Shown: positions 25,341 through 37,856, counted from the first letter of the stretch. The stretch is 64,000 bases of DNA from Apostichopus japonicus (GCF_037975245.1 NC_092567.1:24980876-25044875), one strand, 5' to 3'. Notes: generated from the letters alone by a model not told the origin. A program made the numbers and translations.

Positions 25341-28049
25341 AAAGTACTTTCCAGGAGATTGTCACACTTCAATATTACAGGCATTGAGGAATCTTCAATT
25401 AAATTGCTCATTGAGGCCAATATTGTTTCATGGGTTCAATGAATTCATAAGTTTTGCCATGAGTGATTATTCCAATAAATAATTAGATTTGATTTGATTT
25501 CGGACGTTCACTAAGGATAATCTTCGTCTTTTGACTAACAAGGGGCAATATCTATTTTGTATATTTCGTGTATATACTGATTTTTTTCTTGCATAATGTA
25601 TTGATACACAAGTAGAAAAAAAAAATCAACATTACACTAGCCGTGGTCATGAAGCGGATTCAGTCTAAAGATTGGTTATGGGGAGAGAAAAAAAAATTAT
25701 GGCAACTGTCAATATACTCAAAAGGAAAAATTATTTGAAGTTTGATGTTCAAGGTTGGATGACGTTATGTGATATCTGGGTAGAGTAAAACTTTGTAGAT
25801 GGTTTACAGCTTTGGCGGATCAATTGCACTTATAGGACTAGTAGATGCGTTTGGCCTCAGAGGCCTTAGACGGGTACCGTCATGAAGTACTAACCTCAAG
25901 GGAAACTATCTTACTCGTTTTATGTTCTTGGCTACGATAATGTAACGCATCGACACAACTGTGCATAATATTCTTATAAATGATGAAAAACAGGCCTGCT
26001 TTCTTATCTTCTGTTAAGAAATGTCATATTTCTCTACTATACCCCATCCCTCCTCCCTCTCTCCCCAAAGAAAGTGGCCATGAATATATCATCTACTGAA
26101 AGAGTTCATATACTTCTAAGCGTATTGTGACAATGCGACGTAAACCTTATGGAATAACATACCATAAAGATCTGCTTTATTGGCTCCAATTATAGCATGC
26201 TATAGTTAGGAAAGTTTTGTGATTATGTAATCGACCTGCCAAGGTCGTAAATTTTACACAGCGGACAATTAACAATCCATGAGCATTATAAATAACATGT
26301 TTTAAATGATTTTACCACAAAACATTGTTCTTTGATACAAAACAGAAGCCGCAGTAATCCTATGTCCATACGTGACCGTTACTTTGACCCATAGTAAGTA
26401 GGTAGAGTGCGTGATTCGCGCATGCGCCATTGACCCATTCCATATATCCTTACCGCATGCCCCGAGAGGGGGGGGGGCGTTTGGGGGATTCCATGGAAAT
26501 CTGCAGCCTGTAATAATTTATTTATGAAATGGTGACTGATCTTCCATCATTTATTATGTACCGGAAGTTGTTCCTGAAGTAGTTTTGGCACTAAAACTTA
26601 GCTAAAAGCATACTGTAATTTCGTTCGAAGCAAGCTGCATAATAGTGGGAAGATTTATGCCATTTTAATGTATTACTTTGTACCTCTTTTTCGGTTTTAA
26701 TCTTGTTCGGCTAAAGATATTTGTCTCCCGGTGTGGGCCCCAAGCTCTTAACTAGAAGTCATGGATCTGCCACTCTATACTTTCATGACACACTTATTCA
26801 GACTACTAATAACAGTAGTATATGACTCATATATCCAGTTTCTTTATATAGGCCAAGATGCAGGGTCTGAACAGTTCATATACTCTCAATGCGATTGCTT
26901 TGAAGTGTGATATGGGCGAGTACATTGAAGACTAGCATTAATTAAACATTTCACCATCTGCCTGTGACTGATACAATAACTAACTAGAACAGTATTGTAG
27001 TGCGCGTGGAGTGACGACAGTATTAGGAAGAACTTTTCGGTTGTTCGTAGTGTTTTTTTTTGGGGGGGGGCGGATAACACACCATGGAGTATAGTCATGT
27101 AGTTACCTATAAAGTGAGGGCGCTTGTGAGCGTCGTGACAGGCTCAGAATAAGTTGCCTACGCAGCTAGCCTCTGAAACTGCAAATGTACAGAGACTATA
27201 TGAAACTTTAAGTTTCAACGTCCAGTTTTGTAGGTAAGGGAACACAAGCCACCCCCTCCCCATTAGACCACTTCCCGTGACGTCGATCAGTGTCTTCCTT
27301 TGTAGCAAACAAAATGTAGGCCTAATCTTACCTAGACCCCCCCCCCTCCCCCAACGGCTTTACACTTATATCTCTGAGGTGGACGCAAGTTGATCGACTC
27401 AGGTGACCAGTCAGCAATTCATTTAATCAGCTAGAAATATTGCTATATGAAATGACTACAACACATCAACAGTCGTTGTATAATGCAGTTCTGCTATTTT
27501 ATTTAATGTACACTTTATATATATACATAATATCTAAGTCATATCAAAACTACTTTATGTTACATTTCTGTGTTAAGTGCAGTGGATAAAACCTATAAAA
27601 GAAATCTCTTTTTCAAAATACACAGAAGAACCTAAAATTCGATCATAGCGTTAATTTCCACACACACACACACACACAAATCCTTGTTTTGCTGTGACGT
27701 AACTAATTCGCCTACCAGTCTACCGGGGCGTGGATGGGATATTAAGTGCAATGTATCTTTGTTGAGGTTGTGAGGATAGCATAAATACATTTAGGCTTAC
27801 TAAACTGCTAGAAAGGTAAGACTAAATTTCTCTTTGCTGCACCTGAGATAATCTTGCAATATTTTTCTAAACTAAAACGTCAAAACAAGAAACATTTGAC
27901 CACAATCTGCGTATTTCAAAGATTCATCTATCATATACCGTAAATAGATAATTCAGATATGGTTTCATTGTTCATAGAATGTAAGGCTTGATGTATAATA
28001 CCGTATATTCTAAGACAGAAAAGAAAAATAATTCCATATTTATATTAAC
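25341..28049. other. Intergenic spacer
   Basis: No gene seen. A gatttgatttgattt tail near 25490 may end an old retroelement. Homopolymer G runs lie at 26467 and 27060, and a (CA)10 microsatellite at 27660-27679. Confidence 0.5.
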
Positions 28050-28243
28050 ACTTTTTAAGAAAAAGTCGCCCAGGAAAGAACCTGGGCACGAAAACCAAAC
28101 TACCGAACGACTAATCCGTTCTCAACCCCAGTCCCCTTGCATCGGGACTGTGACTATGTGATCATCGTCAGGTGTGCATCACCATTCCCCTCGAAAGGGA
28201 ACAGATACTACACATGATCTTAGCCAAAAGGCCGAGAAGCGAT
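28050..28243 (-). mobile_element. U2-snRNA-headed SINE-like element (apparently full length)
   Basis: Read on the minus strand from 28243, the first ~43 bases reproduce the universal 5' end of U2 snRNA: ATCGCTTCTCGGCCTTTTGG, then CTAAGATCATGTGTAGTATC, including the GUAGUA branch-point-pairing box. After CTGTTC it departs completely from U2: no recognisable stem IIa sequence and no AUUUUUG Sm site. It continues with hairpins (CAGTCCC/GGGGACTG near 28120-28145 and GCCCAGG/CCTGGGC near 28068-28088) and ends CTTTTTCTTAAAAAG. Flanks gtttatactaat and atttatattaac resemble an imperfect target duplication. A second copy of the non-U2 body lies at 62274-62442, so this is a mobile repeat rather than a spliceosomal gene. 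Confidence 0.75.
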
Positions 28244-28255
28244 GTTTATACTAAT

Positions 28256-29727
28256 GCAGCTATGTATACTCCACTTATTCAAGATATTCAACATTAAAAT
28301 ACCCTATAAATACATGGCACGGTCCATATAGGCTCAATTGACTACCTTAACTTCTTAGTGAACATTGAATGAAAATTAACAAACGTCACTACAAGTAAAA
28401 CATAGGCTATCACATCACGTACTCAGTACATGCTAATTGTAAGCTTCTGGTGACCTCTGATGACCTCGAAGGATGTTTCCGTGCTTTGACATGGTTGTTT
28501 AGTTCAATTGCCCCGACGTTTCTGCATCTTTATTGTTAAGACCATATTATCATAGCATTTTATATAACAAAGATATATAGTCTGAATGCATCTGACAAGC
28601 GCATGAAATAGTAGCGTAGCCAGAGAGTGCATGGGGACAAACTAACCCCACCCACAGAAAGTTTCGGGAAGAAACGGGGAGCGCAAGAGAATACGAATAA
28701 CACAAAGAAACAAAACACAACATCTCCATTTGTATCAATACAGATACTTACGTATACCTATACCAACAAGTATAATAATGTATTTGTAATTGTTTGGCAT
28801 GGTTAATATTTCCATCGCCGTAGCCAATGGGAGCACTGGAACACGTGACTCCTACCATCCCTTTCCCGCCATATTTTCTTCCAAATGGCTAACATGTTAT
28901 AAAACAAGCACGCAAATGAGTCGTATAGATAAATATCATTTAAAATGATGGGAAGGATAGCACCATTTTGCATCTAAGCCCCGTTAAAGCGACAACATCC
29001 CCCTCCCCATACGGACGTCAGCAAAAGTTTGTGCAGCCCCCCCCCTCCCCCTCCACATCACTCTTAACATACCGAAGCCTATATTGTGTCATGAAAAGTC
29101 ATGAAAAGTCATATCAATATACAACCGTTACTGAACGTAAATTCCCGGACTCTTATAATGGGGACTACTGTATTGGCTTACCTATCCACACTAGAAGGCT
29201 AGTTACTCGCCTGTAGCAGATTCATCCTGGTATTTGGAAATGGTTTTTGCTTTTCTTTAACATATTTCAATCATTGATCCACAGAGGGAAATACTATTTC
29301 TACAAAAAAAAATTCCGATAAAATTCCTGGGGCAAGATTGGGTTAAGCCAGTCCAACTAGGATACGTGAAATGAAGGACGTCTTGAATTAGGAACAAGAA
29401 ATTGAGATGAAATTTCAACTAGCAATGTAGAATATTTCTCTCTTTGTCACAATATAACGTTTTCTGTCACCGGAATATACCTTCAAGTATTGTAGACCAA
29501 TGGAGTAAATTAATTATATGAAGCCCGCATGGATTTGTAGAAACTTACTCCTATATACCAATATTAAGAAGGGCTTTGTAGGAGGCATATTGCGTATATA
29601 TGTCCAAAGTATAAAAATAAAATAAAATATGAACTTTGAACTTTGAACATAAGTGACCAATATTCGAGTTCCTAGCATATTTTTGGACAACTTTGATGAT
29701 GACCATTTACATATCCAATATAATCAG
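28256..29727. other. Intergenic spacer downstream of the GPCR
   Basis: No exon recognised. agtagcgtagccagagag at 28609 resembles a MITE end without a visible partner. An actttgaactttgaac repeat at 29631-29648 may be a retroelement tail. Confidence 0.45.
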
Positions 29728-30798
29728 TTATGCCGTAGTGGCAGCTTGTTTGCCCGTGTCGCTGGAGCGATTTAAGGTTTGGTCTTGAGGCTCGGGGACA
29801 GCACTGACTGTATTGACATCGATTCTGTTTACCCCGAGGCACCTACCGAAAAACATCCGCTTTAAATAATTCTGAAACTGTTCATATTTGAAAGTATAAA
29901 TGAACGGAGCCGTACACATGTTACATAATACGAGTACAGTTGCGACGTAATGGAATGTCCCTTCAAAGTCGTAAGGACGCCCGCAGTTGTACAAGATGTA
30001 TCCGAACTCTGTAGGCGTCCAGCATATCACGTAAGATACGAAGACAAGACATAAAGTAATTGTCACGTTTCTTTTAGCTCGCTGAAAAACACTCCCGGAT
30101 TTCCCTTGACCGCGTTTCTTCAACATTAGGATAATGTTGACGTAAGAAAACGTCATAACAATAAGTGGTATGAGGTACTCCATCAGAAAGACGAATACAC
30201 CCATGCACGCTTGTAAGGTCCTATTTGTCCACAATGGAAAACAAGATTGTGATGAAAACTCAAAAAAGAAGACGAATATCCAATAGGATTGGTAAACTAG
30301 TCCAAAAAGCCAAATTCCTGCGATACCGATTTTTGCTCCGCGAATAGTAAAGTAGTTCCTGTGCTTAACGGGGTGACAAGTTGCAAAGTATCTCTCCAGC
30401 GAGACCATCACAAGATTTTGTGTCGATGCGATGTAGAACGCCCAAAGAAGATATTCCGAATCCCAAATACGGCATAACATTTCTGAAAGAGTTTCATTGG
30501 TTGTCAACTTATAAAGAGAGGGTCCAAATCGATCCAAAAGAAAAATGATTGCGACAACAAAGTCCATAATTGCTTGATTCAAAATCAATAAATTGGTTAT
30601 TGATCGGAATACTTTACGGTTGGCGAGAAAGACAATGATTACGACCCCATTACCCAAAATTCCAAGGAACCCGATAATAAAGTATAATACCGGAAGTAGA
30701 ACATCGGTTACCGATGTACTAGTGGGTATTCCTTCTGTTGTGTATACACTTCCGGTTGTGACAAATCCTGTAGGATCCATTGCACTTTTTATTTCCAT
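29728..30798 (-). CDS. Intronless rhodopsin-like (class A) G protein-coupled receptor, orphan
   Basis: A complete 356-residue open frame. TM1 (35-58) carries GILGN with Asn50; TM2 has LNQAIMD with Asp79; Cys109 before TM3 can pair with Cys186 in the second extracellular loop. TM3 ends in ERY (135-137) instead of DRY; TM5 has Pro211; TM6 carries CWTP (259-262); TM7 ends APFIY (297-301) where most receptors have NPxxY. The N-terminus (1-33) is short and Thr/Ser-rich; NET and NRT are glycosylation sequons in predicted extracellular loops. The tail is short (about 40 residues). The receptor would sit in the plasma membrane and signal through G proteins. Ligand unknown: small-molecule or peptide ligands are both possible. 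Met7 is an alternative start. No introns, as in lineage-expanded invertebrate receptors. Confidence 0.9.
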   Translation of the reverse strand: MEIKSAMDPTGFVTTGSVYTTEGIPTSTSVTDVLLPVLYFIIGFLGILGNGVVIIVFLANRKVFRSITNLLILNQAIMDFVVAIIFLLDRFGPSLYKLTTNETLSEMLCRIWDSEYLLWAFYIASTQNLVMVSLERYFATCHPVKHRNYFTIRGAKIGIAGIWLFGLVYQSYWIFVFFFEFSSQSCFPLWTNRTLQACMGVFVFLMEYLIPLIVMTFSYVNIILMLKKRGQGKSGSVFQRAKRNVTITLCLVFVSYVICWTPTEFGYILYNCGRPYDFEGTFHYVATVLVLCNMCTAPFIYTFKYEQFQNYLKRMFFGRCLGVNRIDVNTVSAVPEPQDQTLNRSSDTGKQAATTA

Positions 30799-31322
30799 GA
30801 TCCAAGTTATTTGTCTCCGTTTCTGTTAATTTTTTGTAAGTATGGAATAATCACTTTTGTAAAAAACTTTTAAGTAAAAGCCGATACTAACTGAAGTAAA
30901 GTAAAGTACACTTATAAAGTAGTTATTTGTTTGTTTTTGAGAGTCAAATGAAAGAATATATGCAAATGGTAGCCTCTCTTCAAGTTCAAACGATTCCGAA
31001 CTGACTTGGTTATCTTAGACTGCTGTTATCCTATTAAATGAAAAGAGAGAGAGAGAGCAGGACGTAGCTTAACTCTCATGGTCAACGGAGACGGACAACC
31101 CTGCAGGCAATGCAGTCTAATCTAAGGAGGCGCTCTTGATATTTAATTCCCTCTTCAGGGGACAACGCAACCCTCTCTTGTCTTTTCTGACGCTAGTTAT
31201 CTGTAACAAAAGAAGAGAATGTTATTAGTTACATGATTTCCTGAATATTGGAAAAAATAATTGAAACAGTAAAATATGAATGTCACACACGTCATTAAAG
31301 GAACACTATGTATTAGTGTGTT
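30799..31322. other. Upstream region of the GPCR
   Basis: Contains the presumed GPCR promoter on the minus strand; no TATA box or other site could be assigned with confidence. A short (GA)n run lies at 31046-31057. Confidence 0.4.
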
Positions 31323-31330
31323 ATTGCTAC

Positions 31331-31553
31331 CAGTGGCGTAGTCAGGTGGGTCAGGGGGGCACGTTCCCCGTGCGCCGGTTGAAGGGGGCGCTGATAATGG
31401 GAGAATGAGAGTATGTAAATAAGCACGTTTTAGAAAAACATGACGAAATTGATGTATGGCGTCAGGAATTTGTTTCACAATATTATAATTATAATTGGGG
31501 GCGCAATTTTCTACTCTTGCACCCGGGCGCCTAAACCTCTAGCTACGCCACTG
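31331..31553. mobile_element. hAT-like MITE with 8-bp target duplication
   Basis: Ends CAGTGGCGTAGTCAGG and TAGCTACGCCACTG. Flanks attgctac (31323-31330) and agtgctac (31554-31561) match at 7 of 8 bases. 223 bp, G-rich, no coding capacity. Confidence 0.85.
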
Positions 31554-31561
31554 AGTGCTAC

Positions 31562-32426
31562 AATGTGGAGTTGATCAGTTCGGGTAATACGTAACAAGAG
31601 AAAAACAATCTGTAGATAATTAATTCTTTGCAAAAATGTGAATACAATAAGCAAAGCAGGTCTATATTCTAGAATTTGTGGCTAAAGTTAACCTATACTC
31701 ATTCCAAATCATACTTGGCGGAGAATTAATTGTGACCATGCATGTCTTTCTTGCGAAAGTAAACTTGCTGTCACAAGTCTGTCAAATCCAGCCAAGTTCT
31801 TGCTACCCTCAGTTGAAGTACAATACTGTATTTTAATTTGTCAAGGGACCTCCCGATATCAGGATAACCAATGATTAAGTCACCATCATGTTTCTGATTC
31901 TGGTTTTTGAGGTTTTCTTTTTGATGAAACCAACCTTCCTATTCTTTGGAAAGATGCTTTAATTTTCAATTATGAATATAAATTATTTACACTTCTTGTC
32001 GGTTAAGTTGTCCAATCTGAATTCATTAATAATAGGGAATTTTTCCACCTGCAAGATAATTTACTCATTTGAATATCAAACCTCTGGCAATATACAATCA
32101 AATATAAAGTAATACTATACAACACTATGAAATAATTCCTACTGGTCATTTTAGTCGAGAGGAATAAAAATCCCGTCAAAATTTGACGGGCAGTGGCGAA
32201 CGATGGTTACGAGACTAGAGTTTCAGAATCACCTTAGGCTCAACCCACAGTGATCAAATGCGTTGTGAATTTAATCTTGTCATTTTATATATCTAACTTG
32301 ATATAAATATTCATTAGTTCTTCTTCTTCAGAATGAATGAATATATAAACAAAATTGAAATGAGACAAGGAGAAGGCACCGAACCAAACACGTAGGCACG
32401 TGACCTATTTCGTGCTCGACATTATC
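31562..32426. other. Intergenic spacer
   Basis: About 865 bp, AT-rich. cccgtcaaaatttgacgggc at 32172-32191 is a near-perfect inverted repeat that could form a hairpin. No gene or repeat family recognised. Confidence 0.45.
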
Positions 32427-32434
32427 CTAAAAGT

Positions 32435-34229
32435 CAGGGGCGGGATTTGAGATGTGAAAGTGGGGGGGCAAACCTGCCAGCAAGACTATCTAAGCGGAGC
32501 GCCACCATCGGTTGGCGCGTAGCGTACAAGAAATTTTTTGGCTTTACAAACCCTCCAGATGGCCGGAAACGGCACTTCCCGAGTGCTCTAAGCTGCATGT
32601 ACCCATCCTTGAAATATGGATCTCATGTCTGTAATTGTATCTAGATAGTTAATTATCGTTTAAAAATTTGAAGAGGATTGATAGTAGAACATATGGTCAG
32701 ATGGTGATGTACAACTTTTGTTATACGTCACTATCTAAGCGGAGCGCCATCATCGGTTGGCAAGGAGCGTCGAAATATTCGATGAAAGGTACATTAGATC
32801 GGTAAAATTAACACCCATATAGGCTTTAAATTGCATCTAAACAATTAATGAACGTGTGTACATTTAGGGAGGACGGATAGAAGAACTTATATGGTGAAGT
32901 ACAACTGAAGCTTATACGTCACTATTTAGGCGGTGTACCACCATCAGTTGGCGCGGCGCGTCGAAATTTAAGCAAAAAGGAAATCCTAGATCAGCAAAAA
33001 TGACACCTCTGGTAACAATAAATCGCATCTAGACAGTTCTTTCCCCCTAAAATTATTAGTATATTGTGCATTGGAGCGATCAAGAATATGTTCAGCACCC
33101 AACTCGAAATTCTCCCCGCGGTCCCCACTTCTTGGAGCACTTGGCAAATATTGGGGACTGAACATACCTTTACCCCCCCCCCCACCGAAACGGTGGCGTA
33201 GCTACGGGTGTTGGTCAGAGGGGGCGAGAATGGTCTGTAGGGGCGCTTTCGACACTATCTAAGCGGAGCGCCACCACAGGTTGGCGCGGAGCGTACAGAC
33301 ATTTTTTGAGTAAAGATACTCCCTAGATCGCCGGAAATGACCCTTTCTGGGCCTTGCTAATTTGCAGATAAACGAAGAATAAATAGCCGTTAGAGCATTT
33401 TGTCAGAAAATTACACCGAAAAAAATGTGACAAATGTCAATAGGTAGATGAGAGCGCAGTAAAAATGTCAATAATCGCGAATAAGTAAAAAGTGGTAAAA
33501 AGCTGAAAAGGGCGCCAGCAGTCCATTTAAGTCCGTCAGGGGGGGGGGGGGCATCCGCCCCTCTGACTGTATGGACGCTCCGCCACTGCAACGAAACTGC
33601 CGAGTGCTGTATACTGTAACAATGGATTTAATTTGTTACTGTGTTAGTGCCAATTTGTAATTTACATTATTCGATTTGCATGCATCATTCCAGGATTTCG
33701 AGCAGTAAAAAATTACATCGGCATTGCCATTGCATATTGTTGAATGACACGGGGGGGGGGGGGGGTCATGTGTCAGTGTATTGAATTTAATTATTGATAT
33801 ACCCAATATGCAAATCTGGCTTTCGTAAATCGTTTCTCTGGATTTAGTTATTCAACGCATTCAGTAGAGCAGCACTTGAAAATCAATTCCTGAAGCTAGC
33901 ACTGTAGCACATGCCGCGGATTCATCACATGCAGAATTGAATCACTATAGTGTGTTAGCTCCAGGATTCGTAACCTGTGCTGCGAACCATGTGCTGCTCC
34001 AGCTCCAGTTATTCTGCATGCTACATGTTACGATTTTAAACACAAATTCTACTTGGATTCGAAACAAACAGGCCAATATGATAGAGCTGTTGTGGGGGAA
34101 TAATTTCGATTAGGGTTGTGCACATTTGTCTGCAAAAACGACAAAAAAGTGAACTAAGGTCTGGGAAAAAGTGGGGGGGGGGGGGCAAATGCCCCCTCTT
34201 GCCCCCCCCCCCCCGTAATCCCGCCCATG
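32435..34229. mobile_element. Composite hAT-like element with perfect 8-bp target duplication
   Basis: Flanked by ctaaaagt on both sides (32427-32434 and 34230-34237). Ends CAGGGGCGGGATT and AATCCCGCCCATG are inverted with one mismatch. Internally it repeats a ~40-bp GC-rich module near 32484, 32729, 32920 and 33255, and it contains a nested MITE (33191-33588) and long G runs at 33538 and 33752. No transposase is encoded. Confidence 0.85.
33191..33588. mobile_element. Nested hAT-like MITE
   Basis: Ends CGGTGGCGTAGC and GCTCCGCCACTG. Flanks caccgaaa (33183-33190) and caacgaaa (33589-33596) match at 7 of 8 bases. Inserted inside the 32435-34229 element and carries one copy of the GC-rich module. 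Confidence 0.7.
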
Positions 34230-34333
34230 CTAAAAGTTATGATTGGCAGATTGGCGAATTATAGTCGGCCAAGCTGAGAACTTTATTTTAATTACCATGG
34301 AGATTTTTTTTTTAACTTTTGATTTCCTTTAGC

Positions 34334-34465
34334 TACATCATTGCAATTTATTTTTCTTTCAGAAGGTGCCCGAAAAATGATCATCATATTGCCCGAATTT
34401 TCACCAAAATTATTTGGTTGGAGGAGGGGGGGGGGGGCTGCAGCCTCCCGCCTCCTACGTCTAAG
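34334..34465 (-). mobile_element. Fragment related to the 49350-50074 hAT-like element
   Basis: Inverted relative to 49350-49480, sharing ttgcccgaattttcac, gtgcccgaaaaat and a G-rich end that closes with CTCCTACGTCTAAG. The other terminus is not visible, so this is a truncated copy. Confidence 0.6.
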
Positions 34466-34959
34466 TGTGTAGTGTTCGGTTTCGGAAATATCTGGTATTT
34501 TTTATTTCCTTCAACGAAGTTTTATAGCAGTCGTTATTAGAGGTTTTAATATTTGTACACCAATAAATTAACTGTGTCTGTATTTTCGAAAATTCCCTGG
34601 CCAACGTATTCTCCATCATATTTCCCTCTACTCGTGCAATTTTTACCGGTCTGTGAGGGGTAGAAGGAGGTTTTTCTATATTATTTGTCCATAGATGAAA
34701 TGTTGTGCAACATTATGGGTATGGTTTGAAGTGAATTTTTTTCACAAGAAATGTGAATTTTCAAATTCTGAACAAATAATGGGCTTAAAACCTTGAAAAG
34801 TGGGGCTGACGGGTACTGTGGCCCGCGACGTAGAATCACCTACAAAAGCAATGATCCACAGGAGATGCGATGAGGTCGAACATGATGTGTGACTGGTGAC
34901 AATCTTCAAAAAGGATATAGATGGAAAAAAAAACTATTGGGAAATACTTGGTTCTCAGG

Positions 34960-35132
34960 CAAAATTGTACATCTCGTTGGTCATTTTCAAGCCCGAGAAG
35001 TGCCAGTTCCGGTGATCTGGGGGGTTATCAAAACCAGAAATGTTTGGGTATGCTGCGCGCCAACTTATGGTGGCGCTCCGCTTAGATAGTCATTCGCGCG
35101 CCCCTGGTTTGAAAATCCTGGATACGCGCCTG
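34960..35132 (-). mobile_element. MITE fragment related to 1015-1614
   Basis: Read on the minus strand from 35132: CAGGCGCGTATCCAGG, then ATTTTCAAAC, then the same GC-rich module as at 1052 and 32484. The opposite terminus was not found. Confidence 0.6.
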
Positions 35133-37850
35133 CATTGTGTCATCGTTTTACAAACCTGCAGTTAAAGAATGTTAGGAGGAGATTGAGGGTGAAAGTAGGT
35201 AGGTGATTGTACATAGATCATCTGCATTACTGAATTTGGTGGGGTGGGTTGGGGTGGGATAGGTGTGGGGTGGGGTCAGGTGTGAGTGGGGCTGGGGAGG
35301 GTTGACAACCTTACCCACTTAAGGAGTTTCCTTTTTTTTCATAGGGAATCATCGTATGGTTGATCTGGGCAATTAAGGTTCAACGTCTCCGATAATTTAT
35401 CGTATGCTTGTCTTTATGATAACCATTGATTTCTCGGCCCTTTAGGATGAAAAGTATTTCGAGAACAATTGTTCAGCAATCCTTGTTCTTTCTCTAAATT
35501 TATACATAGGTAATGAAACATACATACTTGCAAATCAACCAAGAATATGCCCCTCGCAACACACGTTGTGAGACAATCTTGATCTTTTCACTGAAAGACA
35601 CTAAGAGCGTGGTATTTCAAGGTTACTTGCGGTTATTTTTCCTTAGTAGACAAGTTCAAAGTACTGAAGAAATATAATTAAAGTAGCGACGATTAATCCC
35701 AGTAAAGGCACGTCTGATCTGCAATTCGTACATATAGGCCTATATGTTACTCATCCAAACGAAAGTGGTGTCTTTTGGCTATGATAAGATCTTTAAATAC
35801 ACGCTGTTATATAACATCCGACCTTTTGCAAAGAGTTCACTAATTTCACGAGAATAATAGTGATCTAAAAACGGATGACGTTATTTTCCAGGATTCTTGA
35901 AAGTCAAATTCTGCTTTTCAACCTTCATTTTCTCCGAGATTATTGCTATTTTATGTTTTTGTATCACATGCATGCTCTCGCTACTTACAGTAGATCGATG
36001 AAAACAGACAATCTTGCAGGTGTCTTTAGTCAAGGCAGGAATTAATTTAATTAATTCATGAAGAAACCCCTAAGGAGTTGATGCACCAATTATCCATATC
36101 ATGAAGGGGAGAACAGACAGATGTTTTATAAAAGCGTGTGGTAAAAATATATTCTTAGGTTTCTACCAATTTGCCTCTGGAGACGGAACCAGTTTCAATT
36201 AACAGCTTTGATTTCGAGAATAATTTTACAAAACAATGTTACTTAATTTATCCTGAAATAATATCCCGGATATAGAGATTATTTCCTAAGTCTTCTGAAA
36301 TGATTAAAACTGACTTAGAAAACTTAGTAAATATGATGGAGGTTTTTGTGATGAACAGCTGAGCTCACCCAAATGCTTATAACAGCAAATCCTGCTACGT
36401 TTGGGAGATATTTGGATTAGAAGAGTGAGGGATGCTAGTTTGGTAAGATGTGATAACGAAGCGCCACGAGATGGTGAAAAAACTTTGCCTTTCAATTTGA
36501 ATTTCTTTCTAAATTAATTATTGTCAAGATTGAAATCAATGTCAGCCTTTAGGCATACTACGAACTTCAATATTTTAGATTCAGTAATTTCGAATATTAC
36601 GGGGAAAAAAAGAGTATTGTAATGAAAAATAAATGGATTCAAAATTATGTGCATATGTGTCTCGATGCTATATTTAGTCTGGTTCGAGTCTTCGGCCATG
36701 AATGTGACGAAATGCTCAAACTGCAACCTTTGCAGTGAACACAACTATCAGCAAAAGTAAACAAATGCCGCTTATGTATAGACAGATATTCTTCGGCTTG
36801 TTTAAAAAGGAAATATTATTATTTAACTCCGAAGGGTCGATGCCCATTTGTAACCATGAACAATGCAAAGCGCCATCTCGATAGATTTAAAAAAGAAAAC
36901 AAAAATATCTATGCCTTACATATGACCTTTGTTAAGGAGGACGGAGGTTATATCCTGCGGAGAGCACACCACAGAGAATGCTGCGACAAGATCAACCATG
37001 TCTGCTGAAGGGGGAAAATAAACACACCAAAGAGACTGGACGACAAGATCACCCCTATATGATGAAGCGAAAAATTAGGGCAAGCTGAGGATAAGCGAGT
37101 CCCCTTGCGAGGTATGAATAAATATGTTTAATCATTATAATACATAACGAGTTCAAGCGTTCCACAAGTTATTATTTTTTTCCAAATTTGTTAAGAAAAA
37201 AATCTAATTTTTAGAATTGGAAAGCAAAAGTATGTAAAGAAAAAAGGGGCAACCAATGAGTAAATACACATATATAAATAATTGACGTGAAGATGTGTCA
37301 TAATTGTGCATCCACCGTATTTTTCTATTTTTGAAAGAATCCCTCCCCCCCCCCCCCCAATGTAAATACTCTAGGGATGAAATCGCAATTGCATATAAGT
37401 CTGTGAAAGCAATTTAGTTCTGAAATCAATTTTAAGTTTAATTCGGAATGTTCGATAAATGCCCTCTTTTGTTGAGTTCTTTTTTGACTTCCTACTGGAG
37501 GCAATTATCTTAAACAATTCCCCTTTCGGACTTATCATGTATCATCTAATTTCCTCTCAATCACTCTAGGGACATGATTTGGTAGGGTATAAGGCTTAAA
37601 GAGATAACTAAAGTCAAACGTGAAAATTAGCAATATCATCGAAAAAGCCATGAGGTTAAACAGATTTGAGAAATACAGACATGGGTTTATGACAGCAAAG
37701 TGTGCAGCTAAGAGTATTTTTAGTAAAGAATTTTTTTTTTTACCAAATTTCTTAATTTTCCTTACTCTGTACACGTTTTAACTATTTTATTAAGCATTAT
37801 TAATGTATTTATGACTTCGTAAATTTTCATACAGTTTATATAATTATATG
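35133..37850. other. Intergenic spacer
   Basis: No exon found. A G-rich stretch with many GGGG runs (35235-35310) has G-quadruplex potential. Two related blocks near 36955 and 37020 (cgacaagatca) form a short direct repeat. A C-run lies at 37346. Confidence 0.5.
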
Positions 37851-37856
37851 TCTTTT

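Noticed and set aside
28063-28243. A functional U2 spliceosomal RNA gene
   Set aside because: Only the first ~43 bases match U2. Stem IIa and the Sm site are absent, and a body copy elsewhere shows it is a dispersed repeat.
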